Counted from the first letter of the stretch, positions 6,870 through 16,583 are shown. The stretch is 64,000 nucleotides of DNA from Chryseobacterium sp. CY350 (GCF_027945075.1 NZ_CP116034.1:1860001-1924000), one strand, 5' to 3'. The notes: generated by a model not told the origin, from the letters alone. A program made the numbers and translations.

Positions 6870-8888
6870 ATGAATATTTTAACAGAAAATTTCAGCACTC
6901 CATATCATTCAGCACCATTTGATCAGATCAAAAACGAAGATTATCTTCCGGCATTTAAAGAATTAATTCAGAAATCGGAGGAAGAAATTGATTTAATTGT
7001 CAATAATTCCGACGATGCAACTTTTGAAAATACCATCGAAGCTTTAGCTTTTTCAGGAGAGCAATTAGACAGAGCTTCCAATATTTTCTTTAATTTAAAT
7101 TCTGCCGAAACGAGTGACGAGTTGCAACAAATCGCTCAGGAAGTTTCACCGATTTTAACTGAATATTCTTCAAAAATCTCTCAAAATGAAGCTCTATTTA
7201 ACAGAATTAAAAAAGTGTACGACGAGAGAGAAAAGTACAATCTGAATGAAGAACAGGAAATGCTTTTAAATGAAACTTATAAAGGTTTTGTAAGAAGCGG
7301 TGCTCTTTTAAATGAAGAAGACAAAGAAAAATTGAAGAATATCAGTATGGATTTGTCTATAAAATCTTTAAAATTCGGACAAAACGTTTTAGCTTCAACC
7401 AATAATTATTTTAAACACATAAGCAATAAGGAAGACTTAGCCGGAATTCCTGAAGCAATCATCGATCAATACGCAGAAGAAGCTAAAGAAAGAAATCTGG
7501 AAGGTTGGGTTGTCACTTTGCAATATCCAAGCTATATTCCGTTTATGACGTATGCTGAAAATCGTGAATTGAGAAAAGAACTGGCTTTGGCAAACGGTAA
7601 AAAATCTTTTAACGGTGGCGAATATGACAATCAGAATCTTATTAAAGAAATTTTAAATTTAAAACTACAGAAGGCTGAATTACTGGGTTACGAAAATTAT
7701 GCAGATTATGTCTTGGAAGAAAGAATGGCAAAATCTCCCACTAAAGTTTTAGACTTTTTGAATGAGCTTTTAACGAAGGCAAAACCTTACGCGGAAAAAG
7801 AAATTGAAGAATTAAAATCTTTAGCAAAAGCAGACGGAATTGATGAAATGCAAGGTTATGACCACGCTTTTTATGCAGAAAAACTACGTAAAGCAAAATA
7901 TGATCTTAATGATGAAGAACTGAAACCTTATTTTCCATTAGAGCAGGTTCAGGAAGCCGTTTTTGGTTTATCAAAGCAACTTTTCGGATTGACTTTTGTG
8001 GAAAAACATGACGTTCCGAAATATCATGAAGATGTAAAAGTGTATGAAGTGAATGAAAATGGCGATTTCAAATCTCTTTTGTACGTTGATTATTTCCCAA
8101 GAAAAGGCAAAAGAGCCGGAGCGTGGATGACGAGTTATAAAAATCAGTATAAAAAAGACGGTGAAAATTCTCGTCCGCATATTTCCATTGTCTGTAATTT
8201 CAGCAAACCTACAAAAGATACACCTAGTTTATTGACTTTTCAGGAAGTGACCACTTTGTTCCACGAGTTTGGTCATGCGCTTCATGGAATGTTGGCCAAT
8301 ACACAATATCCGAATTTATCGGGAACTTCTGTGAAATGGGATTTTGTGGAATTACCTTCTCAATTCCTAGAAAATTTCTGCTACGAACCTGAATTTCTGA
8401 AAACTTTTGCCAAACATTACAAAACAGGTGAAGTTTTACCCGACGAAAAAATCGAAAAGATTGCTCTATCCAAAAACTTCATGGAAGGTTACCAAACTAT
8501 GAGACAGCTTGGTTTCGGAATTTTGGATATGAATTATCACACGAAAGTTGGAGAGCTGGAAAATAAATCTGTGAAAGAGTTTGAAGATTATTACACAAAG
8601 GCAACACAATTATATCCGTCAAACGCTGAAACGGCGATGAGTCCGAGTTTCTCACATATTTTCCAGGGAGGATATTCTGCGGGATACTATTCTTACAAAT
8701 GGGCAGAAGTTTTGGATGCCGATGCATTTCAATATTTCAAAGAAAACGGAATTTTTAATCCTGAAATTGCCGCAAAATATAAAATTCTTCTTTCTTCCGG
8801 CGGAACAAAGGATCCGATGGAATTGTACAAGAATTTCAGAGGAAGCGAGCCGAAAGTGGAGAGTTTGCTGAAGAGAGCGTTTGGGTAA
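6870..8888 (+). CDS. M3 family oligopeptidase / peptidyl-dipeptidase
   Basis: 672 residues from the ATG at 6870, where MNILTENFSTPYHSAPFDQI fits the family N-terminus. The zinc motif HEFGH is at residues 465-469, and the third ligand is the Glu in the downstream FVELPSQFLENF. The C-terminal FSHIFQGGYSAGYYSYKWAEVLDADAF is the typical M3 substrate-binding block with its conserved Tyr residues. These enzymes degrade short peptides. There is no signal peptide, so it is cytoplasmic. It could be named Dcp or PrlC; the length fits either. A strong terminator follows at 8913. Confidence 0.93.
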   Translation: MNILTENFSTPYHSAPFDQIKNEDYLPAFKELIQKSEEEIDLIVNNSDDATFENTIEALAFSGEQLDRASNIFFNLNSAETSDELQQIAQEVSPILTEYSSKISQNEALFNRIKKVYDEREKYNLNEEQEMLLNETYKGFVRSGALLNEEDKEKLKNISMDLSIKSLKFGQNVLASTNNYFKHISNKEDLAGIPEAIIDQYAEEAKERNLEGWVVTLQYPSYIPFMTYAENRELRKELALANGKKSFNGGEYDNQNLIKEILNLKLQKAELLGYENYADYVLEERMAKSPTKVLDFLNELLTKAKPYAEKEIEELKSLAKADGIDEMQGYDHAFYAEKLRKAKYDLNDEELKPYFPLEQVQEAVFGLSKQLFGLTFVEKHDVPKYHEDVKVYEVNENGDFKSLLYVDYFPRKGKRAGAWMTSYKNQYKKDGENSRPHISIVCNFSKPTKDTPSLLTFQEVTTLFHEFGHALHGMLANTQYPNLSGTSVKWDFVELPSQFLENFCYEPEFLKTFAKHYKTGEVLPDEKIEKIALSKNFMEGYQTMRQLGFGILDMNYHTKVGELENKSVKEFEDYYTKATQLYPSNAETAMSPSFSHIFQGGYSAGYYSYKWAEVLDADAFQYFKENGIFNPEIAAKYKILLSSGGTKDPMELYKNFRGSEPKVESLLKRAFG

Positions 8889-8912
8889 TTAAAAATACAA
8901 TCAATGCAATGA

Positions 8913-8943
8913 GTCCGTTATACAAATTTAACGGACTTTTTTT
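8913..8943 (+). terminator. Intrinsic terminator of the M3 peptidase gene
   Basis: GTCCGTTA at 8913-8920 pairs perfectly with TAACGGAC at 8929-8936 and is followed by a run of T. Confidence 0.9.
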
Positions 8944-8970
8944 ATAATTTTATGAAAAACAAACAATAAC

Positions 8971-10092
8971 TTGAAAATTAAAATTCTCTTCGCTCACACA
9001 TTTTTTTTCTGCATCAAATTATATTCGCAAAACACTTATGTCTTTTTCGGTTCGTTTAATCGCGATAAAAATACAGAAGGAATTTTCGTCTATCAATTAG
9101 ATACCATCAAAGGGAAATTATCGAAGGTTACGACTGTAAAAAATATTCTGAATCCGTCTTATCTGACTTTATCACCGAACGGAAAATACGTTTTTGCCTG
9201 CACCGAAAGCAAAACCAAAAATGCAGGAAGTGTTAGCAGTTTTGAATTCAATCCTGAAAATAAATCGCTGACTTTCATTAACAGTCAGAAAAGTGGCGGT
9301 GAAAATCCGGTTTATCTTACCGCTCATCAAAACGGAAAATGGCTCATCAACGGAAATTATACAGAAGGTAGTGCTTCAGTTTATCCGATTTCAGAAGATG
9401 GTAAAATTCAACCAATGGTTCAGAATTTTCAATTTACAGAAGGAAGCATCGATCCCGGAAGACAGGAACGTTCGCACATTCATTCTACTGTTTTTTCACC
9501 CGATTTTCAATATATCTTCATGCCTGATTTAGGAGCAGACAAAATAAGATGCTACAAATTTAATGATCATAAAAATGAGCCTTTGGAAAGTTGTAAGATC
9601 CCGTTTACCAAAACGACTATGGGAAGCGGACCGCGACATTTTACATTTCATCCCAACGGAAATTTTGCCTATTGTATTGAAGAACTATCGGGAACAGTAA
9701 GCGCATTTCGATATTCTGACGGAGCTTTGGAAAGCATTCAAAGAATTAATACCCATTCTGAAAAGTACAAAGAAAATTTTGAAAGCTCAGACATTCATAT
9801 TTCTCCCAACGGTCATTTTTTATATGCTTCAAACCGTGGCATCGAAGATAATATCGCCATATTTTTAATTCAAAATAATGGAACACTGAAGACCATTGGT
9901 TATCAACCGACCTTTGGTAAACACACCAGAGTTTTCGCTATTGACGAATCTGGAAAGTTTTTGATTACTACCAACTCAAGAACCGGAAACGTAACTGTTT
10001 TCAAAAGAGATCTTAGAACCGGATTGCTTCAAAAAGTTGGTAAAAAAGTGAAAATAAAAAGCGTTTCATGTGTACAAATCAGAAAATATTAG
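8971..10092 (+). CDS. Secreted lactonase-family beta-propeller protein
   Basis: 373 residues from a TTG start; an ATG just upstream at 8952 runs into a stop after five codons. Residues 1-20 look like a signal peptide (IKILFAHTFFFCIKLYSQ). The mature part is a seven-bladed propeller of the 6-phosphogluconolactonase-like (YbhE) family. It has repeats such as PSYLTLSPNGKYVFACTE, GPRHFTFHPNGNFAYCIEE and SDIHISPNGHFLYASNRG, including the family's conserved HxH and GPRH motifs. The family may hydrolyse lactones, but an exported version probably does not act in the pentose phosphate pathway. Confidence 0.85.
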   Translation: MKIKILFAHTFFFCIKLYSQNTYVFFGSFNRDKNTEGIFVYQLDTIKGKLSKVTTVKNILNPSYLTLSPNGKYVFACTESKTKNAGSVSSFEFNPENKSLTFINSQKSGGENPVYLTAHQNGKWLINGNYTEGSASVYPISEDGKIQPMVQNFQFTEGSIDPGRQERSHIHSTVFSPDFQYIFMPDLGADKIRCYKFNDHKNEPLESCKIPFTKTTMGSGPRHFTFHPNGNFAYCIEELSGTVSAFRYSDGALESIQRINTHSEKYKENFESSDIHISPNGHFLYASNRGIEDNIAIFLIQNNGTLKTIGYQPTFGKHTRVFAIDESGKFLITTNSRTGNVTVFKRDLRTGLLQKVGKKVKIKSVSCVQIRKY

Positions 10093-10138
10093 TTGATCTT
10101 TATATAGAAAAAGATAAAAAGTAGTATTCACAACCAAC

Positions 10139-10594
10139 ATGAAAGATTTAATTCCGACAATCAATGAAATTATTAAGTTTGGACTTTATCCAAGCTTAAG
10201 CGAAACTAATAAGGAAACTTTGCTGGAAAAAAATCTTATCAAAATCTACAGTCTCTATTTCGATATTACCTATACATTCGATAAGGCCAAATATCCTGAT
10301 TTTAATAAAAAGCAGTTTCGTAATGTTCAGAAAAATGTAGAAAGTAATTTTAAGGACTTTGGATTTTACAAGATAATTCTTGATATTCAAAATATTGACG
10401 GTCTGCAGGAAAGCGCGCTCGGTGACGCAATAGACGATCTGAGCGATATTATTTTAGATCTTTTAGAGATCAAATGGCGAATCAATAACAATAGCCTGAA
10501 TGACGGACTTTGGTATTTTAAGTTTATTTTTCACGCACATACTCAGGAGCATATTATTGGATTACTAAACTTTATGAAACAAAAAAACACATAA
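10139..10594 (+). CDS. DUF5063-like cytoplasmic protein
   Basis: 151 residues, mostly helical, without signal or membrane segment. GDAIDDLSDIILDLLEIKWRI followed by a C-terminal WYFKFIFHAHTQEHIIGLL resembles the DUF5063 family, in which the acidic DDLxDI stretch and the terminal His/Trp helix are conserved. The family function is unknown. It precedes two small membrane-protein genes on the same strand. Confidence 0.65.
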   Translation: MKDLIPTINEIIKFGLYPSLSETNKETLLEKNLIKIYSLYFDITYTFDKAKYPDFNKKQFRNVQKNVESNFKDFGFYKIILDIQNIDGLQESALGDAIDDLSDIILDLLEIKWRINNNSLNDGLWYFKFIFHAHTQEHIIGLLNFMKQKNT

Positions 10595-10655
10595 TTCGAT
10601 TGTTTTACCTTTAATTTAATTTCTAAATAATTACTTTTATAAAAATTTAATCATC

Positions 10656-10856
10656 ATGTTACTTGCCATTCTTTTACCTTTTCTTTCATTCATCCTTCGT
10701 GGGAAAATAATCACCGGAATTATATGTTTTATTTTACAGATCACCATTCTGGGCTGGATTCCCGCTGCAATATGGGCTGCGTTATCTTTGCAGAACTCAA
10801 GAGCCGAAAAAAGAAATGAGAAACTGATCCGAGCAGTGGAGAAAGGAAAATTATAA
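10656..10856 (+). CDS. YqaE/Pmp3 family small membrane protein
   Basis: 66 residues with two hydrophobic helices (LLAILLPFLSFILRG and TGIICFILQITILGWIPAAIWA) and a charged C-terminal tail. The LLPFLSF...GWIPAAI pattern matches YqaE/Pmp3 proteins, which are small plasma-membrane proteins linked in yeast and plants to membrane potential and salt stress. The next gene starts 4 nt downstream. Confidence 0.75.
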   Translation: MLLAILLPFLSFILRGKIITGIICFILQITILGWIPAAIWAALSLQNSRAEKRNEKLIRAVEKGKL

Positions 10857-10860
10857 ACCT

Positions 10861-11286
10861 GTGAAAAAATTAATCTTTATTGTCTGGGGAATTCATATCA
10901 TAATTAGCATTGTGCTTTTCTGTGTCTATAGATTTGTCATTGCTTCAAAAGAGTCTACAGAAACAAACTTTTTTGAAGCTTTTTTAAATATTTTAGAAAC
11001 ACTGGTAGATTTGGGGTTTTCTATTTTATATTTTTTTGGAATGGTTGCATTCTCACTTCCTTTTTTTCTCAATTTTATTAAGCAGATCAGAAATAATTAT
11101 TTTTTATCACTTCTCACTTTTTTAGGTTTACCAACAGCATTTCTCATCTATTTTATGATCGATGTCTCGTTCGATTATCATTCGAAAAACGTTCTTACAA
11201 CTTTTGTTACTTTCTCTATCATTTATCTGCTAATTACTATCACTGAATTTCTTGTATTCCGCAAAAAAATTCAAAACTGCCATTGA
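10861..11286 (+). CDS. Four-helix membrane protein of unknown function
   Basis: 141 residues from a GTG start, 4 nt after the YqaE-like gene, so the two are probably one transcript. It has about four transmembrane segments: IFIVWGIHIIISIVLFCVYR, one near residues 50-75, FLSLLTFLGLPTAFLIYFMI and a last one before the short basic tail. I recognise no family. Confidence 0.65.
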   Translation: MKKLIFIVWGIHIIISIVLFCVYRFVIASKESTETNFFEAFLNILETLVDLGFSILYFFGMVAFSLPFFLNFIKQIRNNYFLSLLTFLGLPTAFLIYFMIDVSFDYHSKNVLTTFVTFSIIYLLITITEFLVFRKKIQNCH

Positions 11287-11388
11287 CAACGTAAATAATC
11301 AAACTAATAATCAACGATTTAAAAATTATTTCCCACGCTGTTGTAATATTTTAGTGTTAAGAGTTGTCTTATCAGTAAAATAATATAC

Positions 11389-13764
11389 ATGAATAAGAAA
11401 ATTGTTCTTCTTTTTGCGGTTGCCTCATCAGCATTTTTTTCTGCACAAAGTATTGAAGGAACCATTACCGATAAATCTCATCAGCCATCTGCCGATACAG
11501 AAATTCTTTTAACTAAAGAAAATTTAAAATTCTCATCGATTACAGACGAAAAAGGAAAATTCAAAATTCAGCTTAAAGAAGACGGTAAATATGTTATCCA
11601 AATCATTAAAGACGGAATTACAACTAACACAGAAAATATTACCATAAAAGGTGATCTTTTTAAAAACATAGAAATAAAAGAAGAAACAACACTCACCGAA
11701 CAGAAAATAGAAGGTGTAACGATGACAGCTAAGAAAAAACTTTTTGAAAGAAAAGTTGATCGATTAGTTTTTAACGTCGAAAATTCAGTAGCCTCACAGG
11801 GTATTGATGCTGTGGAAGCTTTAGCCAAAACTCCGATGGTTCGTGCCACAGATGATGCAATTTCTATTGCAGGAAAAAGCAATGTTGCCATCATGGTGAA
11901 TGATAGATTGCTTAATCTATCCGGTCAGGAAATGATTAATTATCTAAAAACTTTGCGTTCAGACGATATATCGAAGATCGAGGTAATTACTACTCCACCA
12001 GCAAAATATGAAGCGGAAGGAAAAAGCGGATTAATAAATATTGTTTTAAAGAAAAACACGAGTCTCGGCTGGAACGGCTCGCTACAGACATCCGGAAGTT
12101 ATTACTGGAACAGACCGGCAGTTTCTACGAGAAGTGGAGCCAGTTTTAATTATCAGGGTAAAAAACTTTCTATTACTACCAACTTGTCCTTGGGCGACAA
12201 TTTTTGGGAACAGAAATCCTACAATTATCTAAAAGGAAAAGGAAATAGCGATTATTGGAATACCGACAGCAAAAGCTCAAATAATTACCGTTATAAAGGT
12301 GGAAATTTAAAAGGTGAATACAAAATAAACGATAAAAATCTTGTCGGAGTCAATTACAATTATTCATACAGCAATCCGATAGAGCAGGCAAAAAATTTGA
12401 CGCAAAGACAGAATAATAATATCCAGCAGGATTTTTACTCGGATTCTGATAACAGGAATATTAGAAAAGTACATAATGCAACGGCTTTTTATGATGTAAA
12501 ATTAGATACTTTGGGAAGCAAACTGAGCCTCTCAGCAAACTTGATGCTGAACGATGCCAATGCTAAAAATCTTTACAATACCATTACTGATATTACCACG
12601 TCATCATTCGTAAATCCTATAAGTCAATATAAAATTTATTCGGGCCAGGCAGATCTCGAAAAGAATTTCTCAAAAATAAAAACAGAATCCGGAGTAAAAT
12701 TTACCAGTATTAAAAATGATTCTTATTTTAATTTTTTTGATATTGAAAACGGGCAAAACATTAGAAATACCGCTCGAAGTAATGACTTTTTCTATAACGA
12801 GCAAAACTATGCTGCTTATGCTTCCACAAGTTTTAAAATCAGTGAGAAATGGGATGCAAAAGCGGGATTGAGATATGAATACACCAATCTGGAAGGAATT
12901 TCCGTAAACGACAATATTACAACAAATATTAAATACGGTAAATTTTTCCCAACTGCTTATCTAAGCTATAAAGCAAACGACAACAATACATTTTCGGTAA
13001 ATTATTCCAGACGAATCAGCAGACCGTACTTTGGAAATCTGAATCCTTTTAAATATATTATTTCAGAATTTGAATACAGCACAGGAAATCCTTATTTATT
13101 GCCAACATTTTCAGACAATCTGGAATTTGGATATGTCTTAAAAAATAATTTCAACATTACTGCGTATTACAATTACAACAAAGACAATTCAGATAGAATC
13201 CAGATTGTTGACGGACTCGAAAAATACAGCATCGTCAAGAATTTTTATAATGAAGATCAGGCGGGAATCAATATTTCGTACAATTACAATAAATTAAAAT
13301 GGCTGGAATCTAATATTTTTGTCAACGGTTTTTATGCCAAATCAAAATCTTACGATCCACAAGCAGTTGCCGCTCCTGCAGGTTATGGAGCCAACTTCAA
13401 TCTCGATAACAATTTCTTTTTAAACAAAGAAAAAACCTTCACATTAATGCTTGGGTTATGGAGCAACATTCCCAACAGAAGCGGAAACACATATTTTTAT
13501 GGAAATTTCTCAGCGTATTCAGGTGTTAAACTAAATCTGATGCAGAAAAATTTAATGATCAATCTATATGTGAATGATCTATTAAATACTAACCGCTCAA
13601 AAGGAACAGAGTATTATCCAAATTATAACGTAGAATATTATTACAAAGGAATTACTAGAAACGTGTATCTCTCCGTGACGTACAAATTCGGAAACAACGA
13701 TGTAAAAGGAGCAACCAAACAGGTGAAGTTTGAGGAATCAAGCAGAGCCGGCGGCGGAAGTTAA
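11389..13764 (+). CDS. Outer-membrane beta-barrel protein with carboxypeptidase-like plug extension
   Basis: 791 residues. Signal peptide at 1-20 (IVLLFAVASSAFFSAQS), then a carboxypeptidase-regulatory-like beta-sandwich to about residue 90 (IEGTITDKSHQPSADTEILL). Next comes a TonB-receptor-like plug (GIDAVEALAKTPMVRATDD and SKIEVITTPPAKYEAEGKSG), then a long barrel with alternating aromatic residues ending in VTYKFG plus a polar tail. This is the outer-membrane beta-barrel protein 3 type of TonB-receptor relative common in Flavobacteriia. The substrate is unknown. It is a single gene with a strong bidirectional terminator behind it. Confidence 0.88.
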   Translation: MNKKIVLLFAVASSAFFSAQSIEGTITDKSHQPSADTEILLTKENLKFSSITDEKGKFKIQLKEDGKYVIQIIKDGITTNTENITIKGDLFKNIEIKEETTLTEQKIEGVTMTAKKKLFERKVDRLVFNVENSVASQGIDAVEALAKTPMVRATDDAISIAGKSNVAIMVNDRLLNLSGQEMINYLKTLRSDDISKIEVITTPPAKYEAEGKSGLINIVLKKNTSLGWNGSLQTSGSYYWNRPAVSTRSGASFNYQGKKLSITTNLSLGDNFWEQKSYNYLKGKGNSDYWNTDSKSSNNYRYKGGNLKGEYKINDKNLVGVNYNYSYSNPIEQAKNLTQRQNNNIQQDFYSDSDNRNIRKVHNATAFYDVKLDTLGSKLSLSANLMLNDANAKNLYNTITDITTSSFVNPISQYKIYSGQADLEKNFSKIKTESGVKFTSIKNDSYFNFFDIENGQNIRNTARSNDFFYNEQNYAAYASTSFKISEKWDAKAGLRYEYTNLEGISVNDNITTNIKYGKFFPTAYLSYKANDNNTFSVNYSRRISRPYFGNLNPFKYIISEFEYSTGNPYLLPTFSDNLEFGYVLKNNFNITAYYNYNKDNSDRIQIVDGLEKYSIVKNFYNEDQAGINISYNYNKLKWLESNIFVNGFYAKSKSYDPQAVAAPAGYGANFNLDNNFFLNKEKTFTLMLGLWSNIPNRSGNTYFYGNFSAYSGVKLNLMQKNLMINLYVNDLLNTNRSKGTEYYPNYNVEYYYKGITRNVYLSVTYKFGNNDVKGATKQVKFEESSRAGGGS

Positions 13765-13770
13765 AAATTA

Positions 13771-13806
13771 AAAAGCTGTTTCAGGTTTATCTGAAACAGC
13801 TTTTTC
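13771..13806. terminator. Bidirectional terminator between the beta-barrel and TerD genes
   Basis: AAAAGCTGTTTCAG at 13771-13784 pairs perfectly with CTGAAACAGCTTTT at 13791-13804. T-runs on both strands serve the convergent genes. Confidence 0.92.
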
Positions 13807-13808
13807 TT

Positions 13809-14384
13809 TTATTTAATAATTTCTCCCTTATAATATTTCTCTAAAAAGAAACCCAAATCAGCACGATAACCGATGCCGGAAGCTTCAAATTTCCAACTGC
13901 CGTTTTTCTTGTACAATCTCCCGAATTCAATTCCTGTTTCTATGGAGAAATCTTCATCGAGTTCATATTTTGCGATCTCCTGATTGTTATTCTGATCGAC
14001 AATTCTGATATACGAATTTCTTACCTGCCCAAAATTCTGCCTTCTTCGTTCAAAATCTTCAATCGTTACCACAAAAAGAATTTCTTCAACTCTCGCATCA
14101 ACTTTATCAAGGTCAATCATAATTGCTTCATCATCATCACCGTCGCTGTTTTTTCCACTGGGATCGTCGCCGGTGTGAGTTAACGCTCCGTCAGGAGAAT
14201 TCAGATTGTTATAAAAGACGAAATAATCTTCACTTACTAATTTTCTCTGAGCATCAATCATAATTGCAGACGCATCAAGATCAAAATCGTAACCCGTTCC
14301 TTCATTGGGATCCCAACCAAGACCGATCGTCATTTTTGTAAGTCCGATATCAATTCGCTGCCCTTTCTGTAAGTTAATTGCCAT
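13809..14384 (-). CDS. TerD family calcium-binding stress protein
   Basis: 191 residues, the full length of TerD. It starts INLQKGQRIDIGLTKMTIGL, contains the family core FDLDASAIMID and the acidic calcium-binding loop HTGDDPSGKNSDGDDDEA, and ends GYRADLGFFLEKYYKGEI. TerD proteins are cytoplasmic and linked to tellurite, phage and other stress responses. No terZABCEF relatives are visible on either side, so this is a solitary copy. Confidence 0.93.
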   Translation of the reverse strand: MAINLQKGQRIDIGLTKMTIGLGWDPNEGTGYDFDLDASAIMIDAQRKLVSEDYFVFYNNLNSPDGALTHTGDDPSGKNSDGDDDEAIMIDLDKVDARVEEILFVVTIEDFERRRQNFGQVRNSYIRIVDQNNNQEIAKYELDEDFSIETGIEFGRLYKKNGSWKFEASGIGYRADLGFFLEKYYKGEIIK

Positions 14385-14448
14385 AGTATTTTACTTTATG
14401 CCTAAGATAGTTTTGATTTGCTAAATTTCCAAATAATCAGCTTAAAAA

Positions 14449-14481
14449 AATATTAAAAAAGCCCGATCAAAATGATCAGGC
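14449..14481 (-). terminator. Terminator of panD-flippase operon
   Basis: On the minus strand GCCTGATCA (14481-14473) pairs with TGATCGGGC (14469-14461) with one wobble pair, then a T-rich tail follows. Confidence 0.8.
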
Positions 14482-14508
14482 ACTATTATTTAAGTACAAT
14501 TTTTAAGT

Positions 14509-15540
14509 TTAAACAGATTTTAGTTCTGTCTCTTCAGCAAGTTTATTTCTGGCTTTTGCCAACATCGGAATTGAAAGCAGTCCTGTTGTCAGCATAATTA
14601 CAATTTGTAAAGGAAGGGAAATGAATGAATACGTTAAACCCATTTCACCACCGAATTCTGCACTTTTCCCCATAGAGATAAACAGAGCCATAAAACCATA
14701 TTTCATTGCAAGATTAAAAGCTCCGATTCCGCCGCTTGCCGGGACGATCATTCCTAAAGTACCAACTACGATGATGAAAAATCCGTCGGCGATTGTAAAA
14801 TTTGAAGTTTCGGGTAAGGCAAAACAAACGAGGTAAGCTGCCATGTAATAGCAGATCCAGATTCCTAATGTGTAGAGTATAAATTTTACTTTTTGTTTTA
14901 ATTTAAATATCGACATTAAGCCTTGAAGAATTCCGTCAATAAATTCGATTATTTTGCCCAATACCGGAACTTTGGAAAGTTTATTTTTAAAAACAAAAAA
15001 TAAAACCGCCCCGAAAATTAGGATGGCAATAATCAATAAGACTTTATTTGGGTTGACTTTAATATCTGAGTTTTCATAAAATGAAAGAATAGCATCGTAT
15101 TTAAAAATCAATGTTAATCCTAAGAATCCCATCATACAGACCAGATCTACCACTCTTTCCAGAATAATCGTACCAAAAGATTTGTCTACAGGAACTTTCT
15201 CTACGCCATATAAAGCCGTTGCACGAGCAACTTCTCCACTTCTTGGAATCGTTAAATTCATTAAATATCCGAAAGAGATTGTCCAGAATGCATTAGAAGT
15301 AGAAATCCTATGTCCCATTGGTTCCAGCAATAGATTCCAGCGAACTGCTCTGAACCAATATGCCAAAACACCAAAAACAGCAGCAAACAAAACCCACATA
15401 TAATTTGCCTTTGCTAAAGACTTTTGTACTACATCAAAATCAAAACCTCTGAGAGCAAGCCACAGGAAAAATCCTGCAAATGCAAGCGAAACAACAATGG
15501 TAAGAATAGACTTTAAAGGATTGGTCGATTTTTTTTCCAT
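14509..15540 (-). CDS. Lysylphosphatidylglycerol synthase-like / flippase-like membrane protein
   Basis: 343 residues with about eight transmembrane helices. The N-terminal region AVFGVLAYWFRAVRWNLLLEPMG, then FGYLMNLTIPRSGEVARATALY and the later VPASGGIGAFNLAMKYGF, are hallmarks of the flippase-like membrane domain shared with MprF and AglD. Bacteroidota have many such proteins, thought to move lipids or lipid-linked compounds across the inner membrane. It lacks the soluble transferase domain of full MprF. It starts 3 nt after panD, so they share a transcript, though no pathway link is known. Confidence 0.85.
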   Translation of the reverse strand: MEKKSTNPLKSILTIVVSLAFAGFFLWLALRGFDFDVVQKSLAKANYMWVLFAAVFGVLAYWFRAVRWNLLLEPMGHRISTSNAFWTISFGYLMNLTIPRSGEVARATALYGVEKVPVDKSFGTIILERVVDLVCMMGFLGLTLIFKYDAILSFYENSDIKVNPNKVLLIIAILIFGAVLFFVFKNKLSKVPVLGKIIEFIDGILQGLMSIFKLKQKVKFILYTLGIWICYYMAAYLVCFALPETSNFTIADGFFIIVVGTLGMIVPASGGIGAFNLAMKYGFMALFISMGKSAEFGGEMGLTYSFISLPLQIVIMLTTGLLSIPMLAKARNKLAEETELKSV

Positions 15541-15543
15541 GAA

Positions 15544-15894
15544 TTAGGTAAGAAGATTAGTTTTCTCATCCGGGAAAACAATTTTCGGCTGAAAATCTCT
15601 GGCCTCTTCGGGTGTCATCTGTGCATAAGCGATGATAATAATGATATCATCTCTCTGTACTTTTCTCGCAGCCGGACCATTCAGACATACTTCTCCTGAT
15701 TTTCTTTTACCTTTGATAACGTACGTGTCAAAGCGCTCACCGTTGTTTACATTTACGATATAGACTCTCTCTCCTACAACAAGACCTGCTGCTTCGATAA
15801 GCTCTTCATCAATCGTTATACTTCCTATATAATTAAGGTCAGAAGCGGTAACTCTTACCCTATGAATTTTAGATTTAAATACTTCTATTAACAT
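15544..15894 (-). CDS. panD: Aspartate 1-decarboxylase
   Basis: 116 residues. It makes beta-alanine from aspartate for pantothenate and CoA synthesis. The self-cleavage site is G24-S25 in YIGSITID, which gives the pyruvoyl group on the alpha chain. [12 protein letters not shown] precedes it and [20 protein letters not shown] follows, as in the family. The first gene of a two-gene unit. The -7 box ends 5 nt before the ATG, which suggests a leaderless mRNA. Other pantothenate genes are not nearby. Confidence 0.96.
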   Translation of the reverse strand: MLIEVFKSKIHRVRVTASDLNYIGSITIDEELIEAAGLVVGERVYIVNVNNGERFDTYVIKGKRKSGEVCLNGPAARKVQRDDIIIIIAYAQMTPEEARDFQPKIVFPDEKTNLLT

Positions 15895-15898
15895 AATG

Positions 15899-15906
15899 CA
15901 AATTTA
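15899..15906 (-). promoter_or_regulatory. Putative -7 box directly at the panD start
   Basis: TAAATTTG on the minus strand ends 5 nt before the panD ATG at 15894, so the predicted transcript start falls at or next to the start codon. Confidence 0.5.
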
Positions 15907-16227
15907 TTAATAATATTTAATAAAATAATACATTACAAAATAATAGAAGAGTCAGAAAAACAGACAATTAATTTATAACACAGCAATATATTTTATATTC
16001 AATTGCATATTGTCTAAGAAAAGTATAAAATACATAAAAACTAAATATCAAATTTAGGATTTAATAATAATAAAAATTATTATACTAATTTTTGGAAAGT
16101 CAATAAACATAAGCAGTTGGCACGATTTTAGTTTCTCGAAACGTACATTTTACGTAAAACTATAAATTGTGAAATGTTGATTGTTTTTAGGCGAAAACAA
16201 AAAATAATCACAACTTTTTAGAAAAAA

Positions 16228-16258
16228 TTTGCACAATTTGAAAATTGTTTTATATTTG
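16228..16258 (+). promoter_or_regulatory. Promoter of the HU gene
   Basis: TTTG at 16228-16231, 19 nt spacer, then TATATTTG at 16251-16258. This is a near-perfect Bacteroidota -33/-7 promoter. The leader would be about 28 nt, A-rich and without Shine-Dalgarno sequence. Confidence 0.8.
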
Positions 16259-16292
16259 CTACAATTACTAACTAACTTTTAATATAAAAATT

Positions 16293-16583
16293 ATGAACAA
16301 GTCTGAATTAATCGACGCAATCGCGAAAGATGCAGGAATCACTAAAGTTGCAGCTAAGGCAGCTCTAGAATCTTTCATTTCTAATGTTTCAACAACTTTG
16401 AAAGAAAAAGACGGAAAGGTATCTTTAGTAGGATTCGGAACTTTCTCTGTATCTGAAAGAGCTGCAAGACAGGGAATTAATCCTGCGACTAAAAAGCCAA
16501 TCAAGATTGCTGCTAAAAAAGTTGCTAAATTCAAAGCTGGTGCTGACTTGGCAACTGCTGTTTCTGGTGTAAAGAAGAAATAA
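16293..16583 (+). CDS. HU family DNA-binding protein
   Basis: 96 residues, the HU length. It starts MNKSELIDAIAKDAGITKVAA, has the beta-arm region VSLVGFGTFSVSERAARQGINP and the DNA-contact PATKKPIKIAAKKVAKFKAG. The product is a dimeric nucleoid protein that bends DNA. It is a single gene with a strong promoter and terminator, as expected for an abundant protein. Confidence 0.96.
   Translation: MNKSELIDAIAKDAGITKVAAKAALESFISNVSTTLKEKDGKVSLVGFGTFSVSERAARQGINPATKKPIKIAAKKVAKFKAGADLATAVSGVKKK

Larger units (their letters stand above)
15895..16292. other. Intergenic region between panD and HU, 398 bp
   Basis: Very AT-rich divergent gap. It holds the panD -7 box at its left end and the HU promoter at its right end. 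A stretch at 15960-16200 has no gene or convincing hairpin and may be long upstream regulatory DNA for HU. Confidence 0.6.

Noticed and set aside
7971..8180. Minus-strand frames inside the M3 peptidase gene
   Set aside because: Shadow frames of a well-supported gene, with no promoter or homology.
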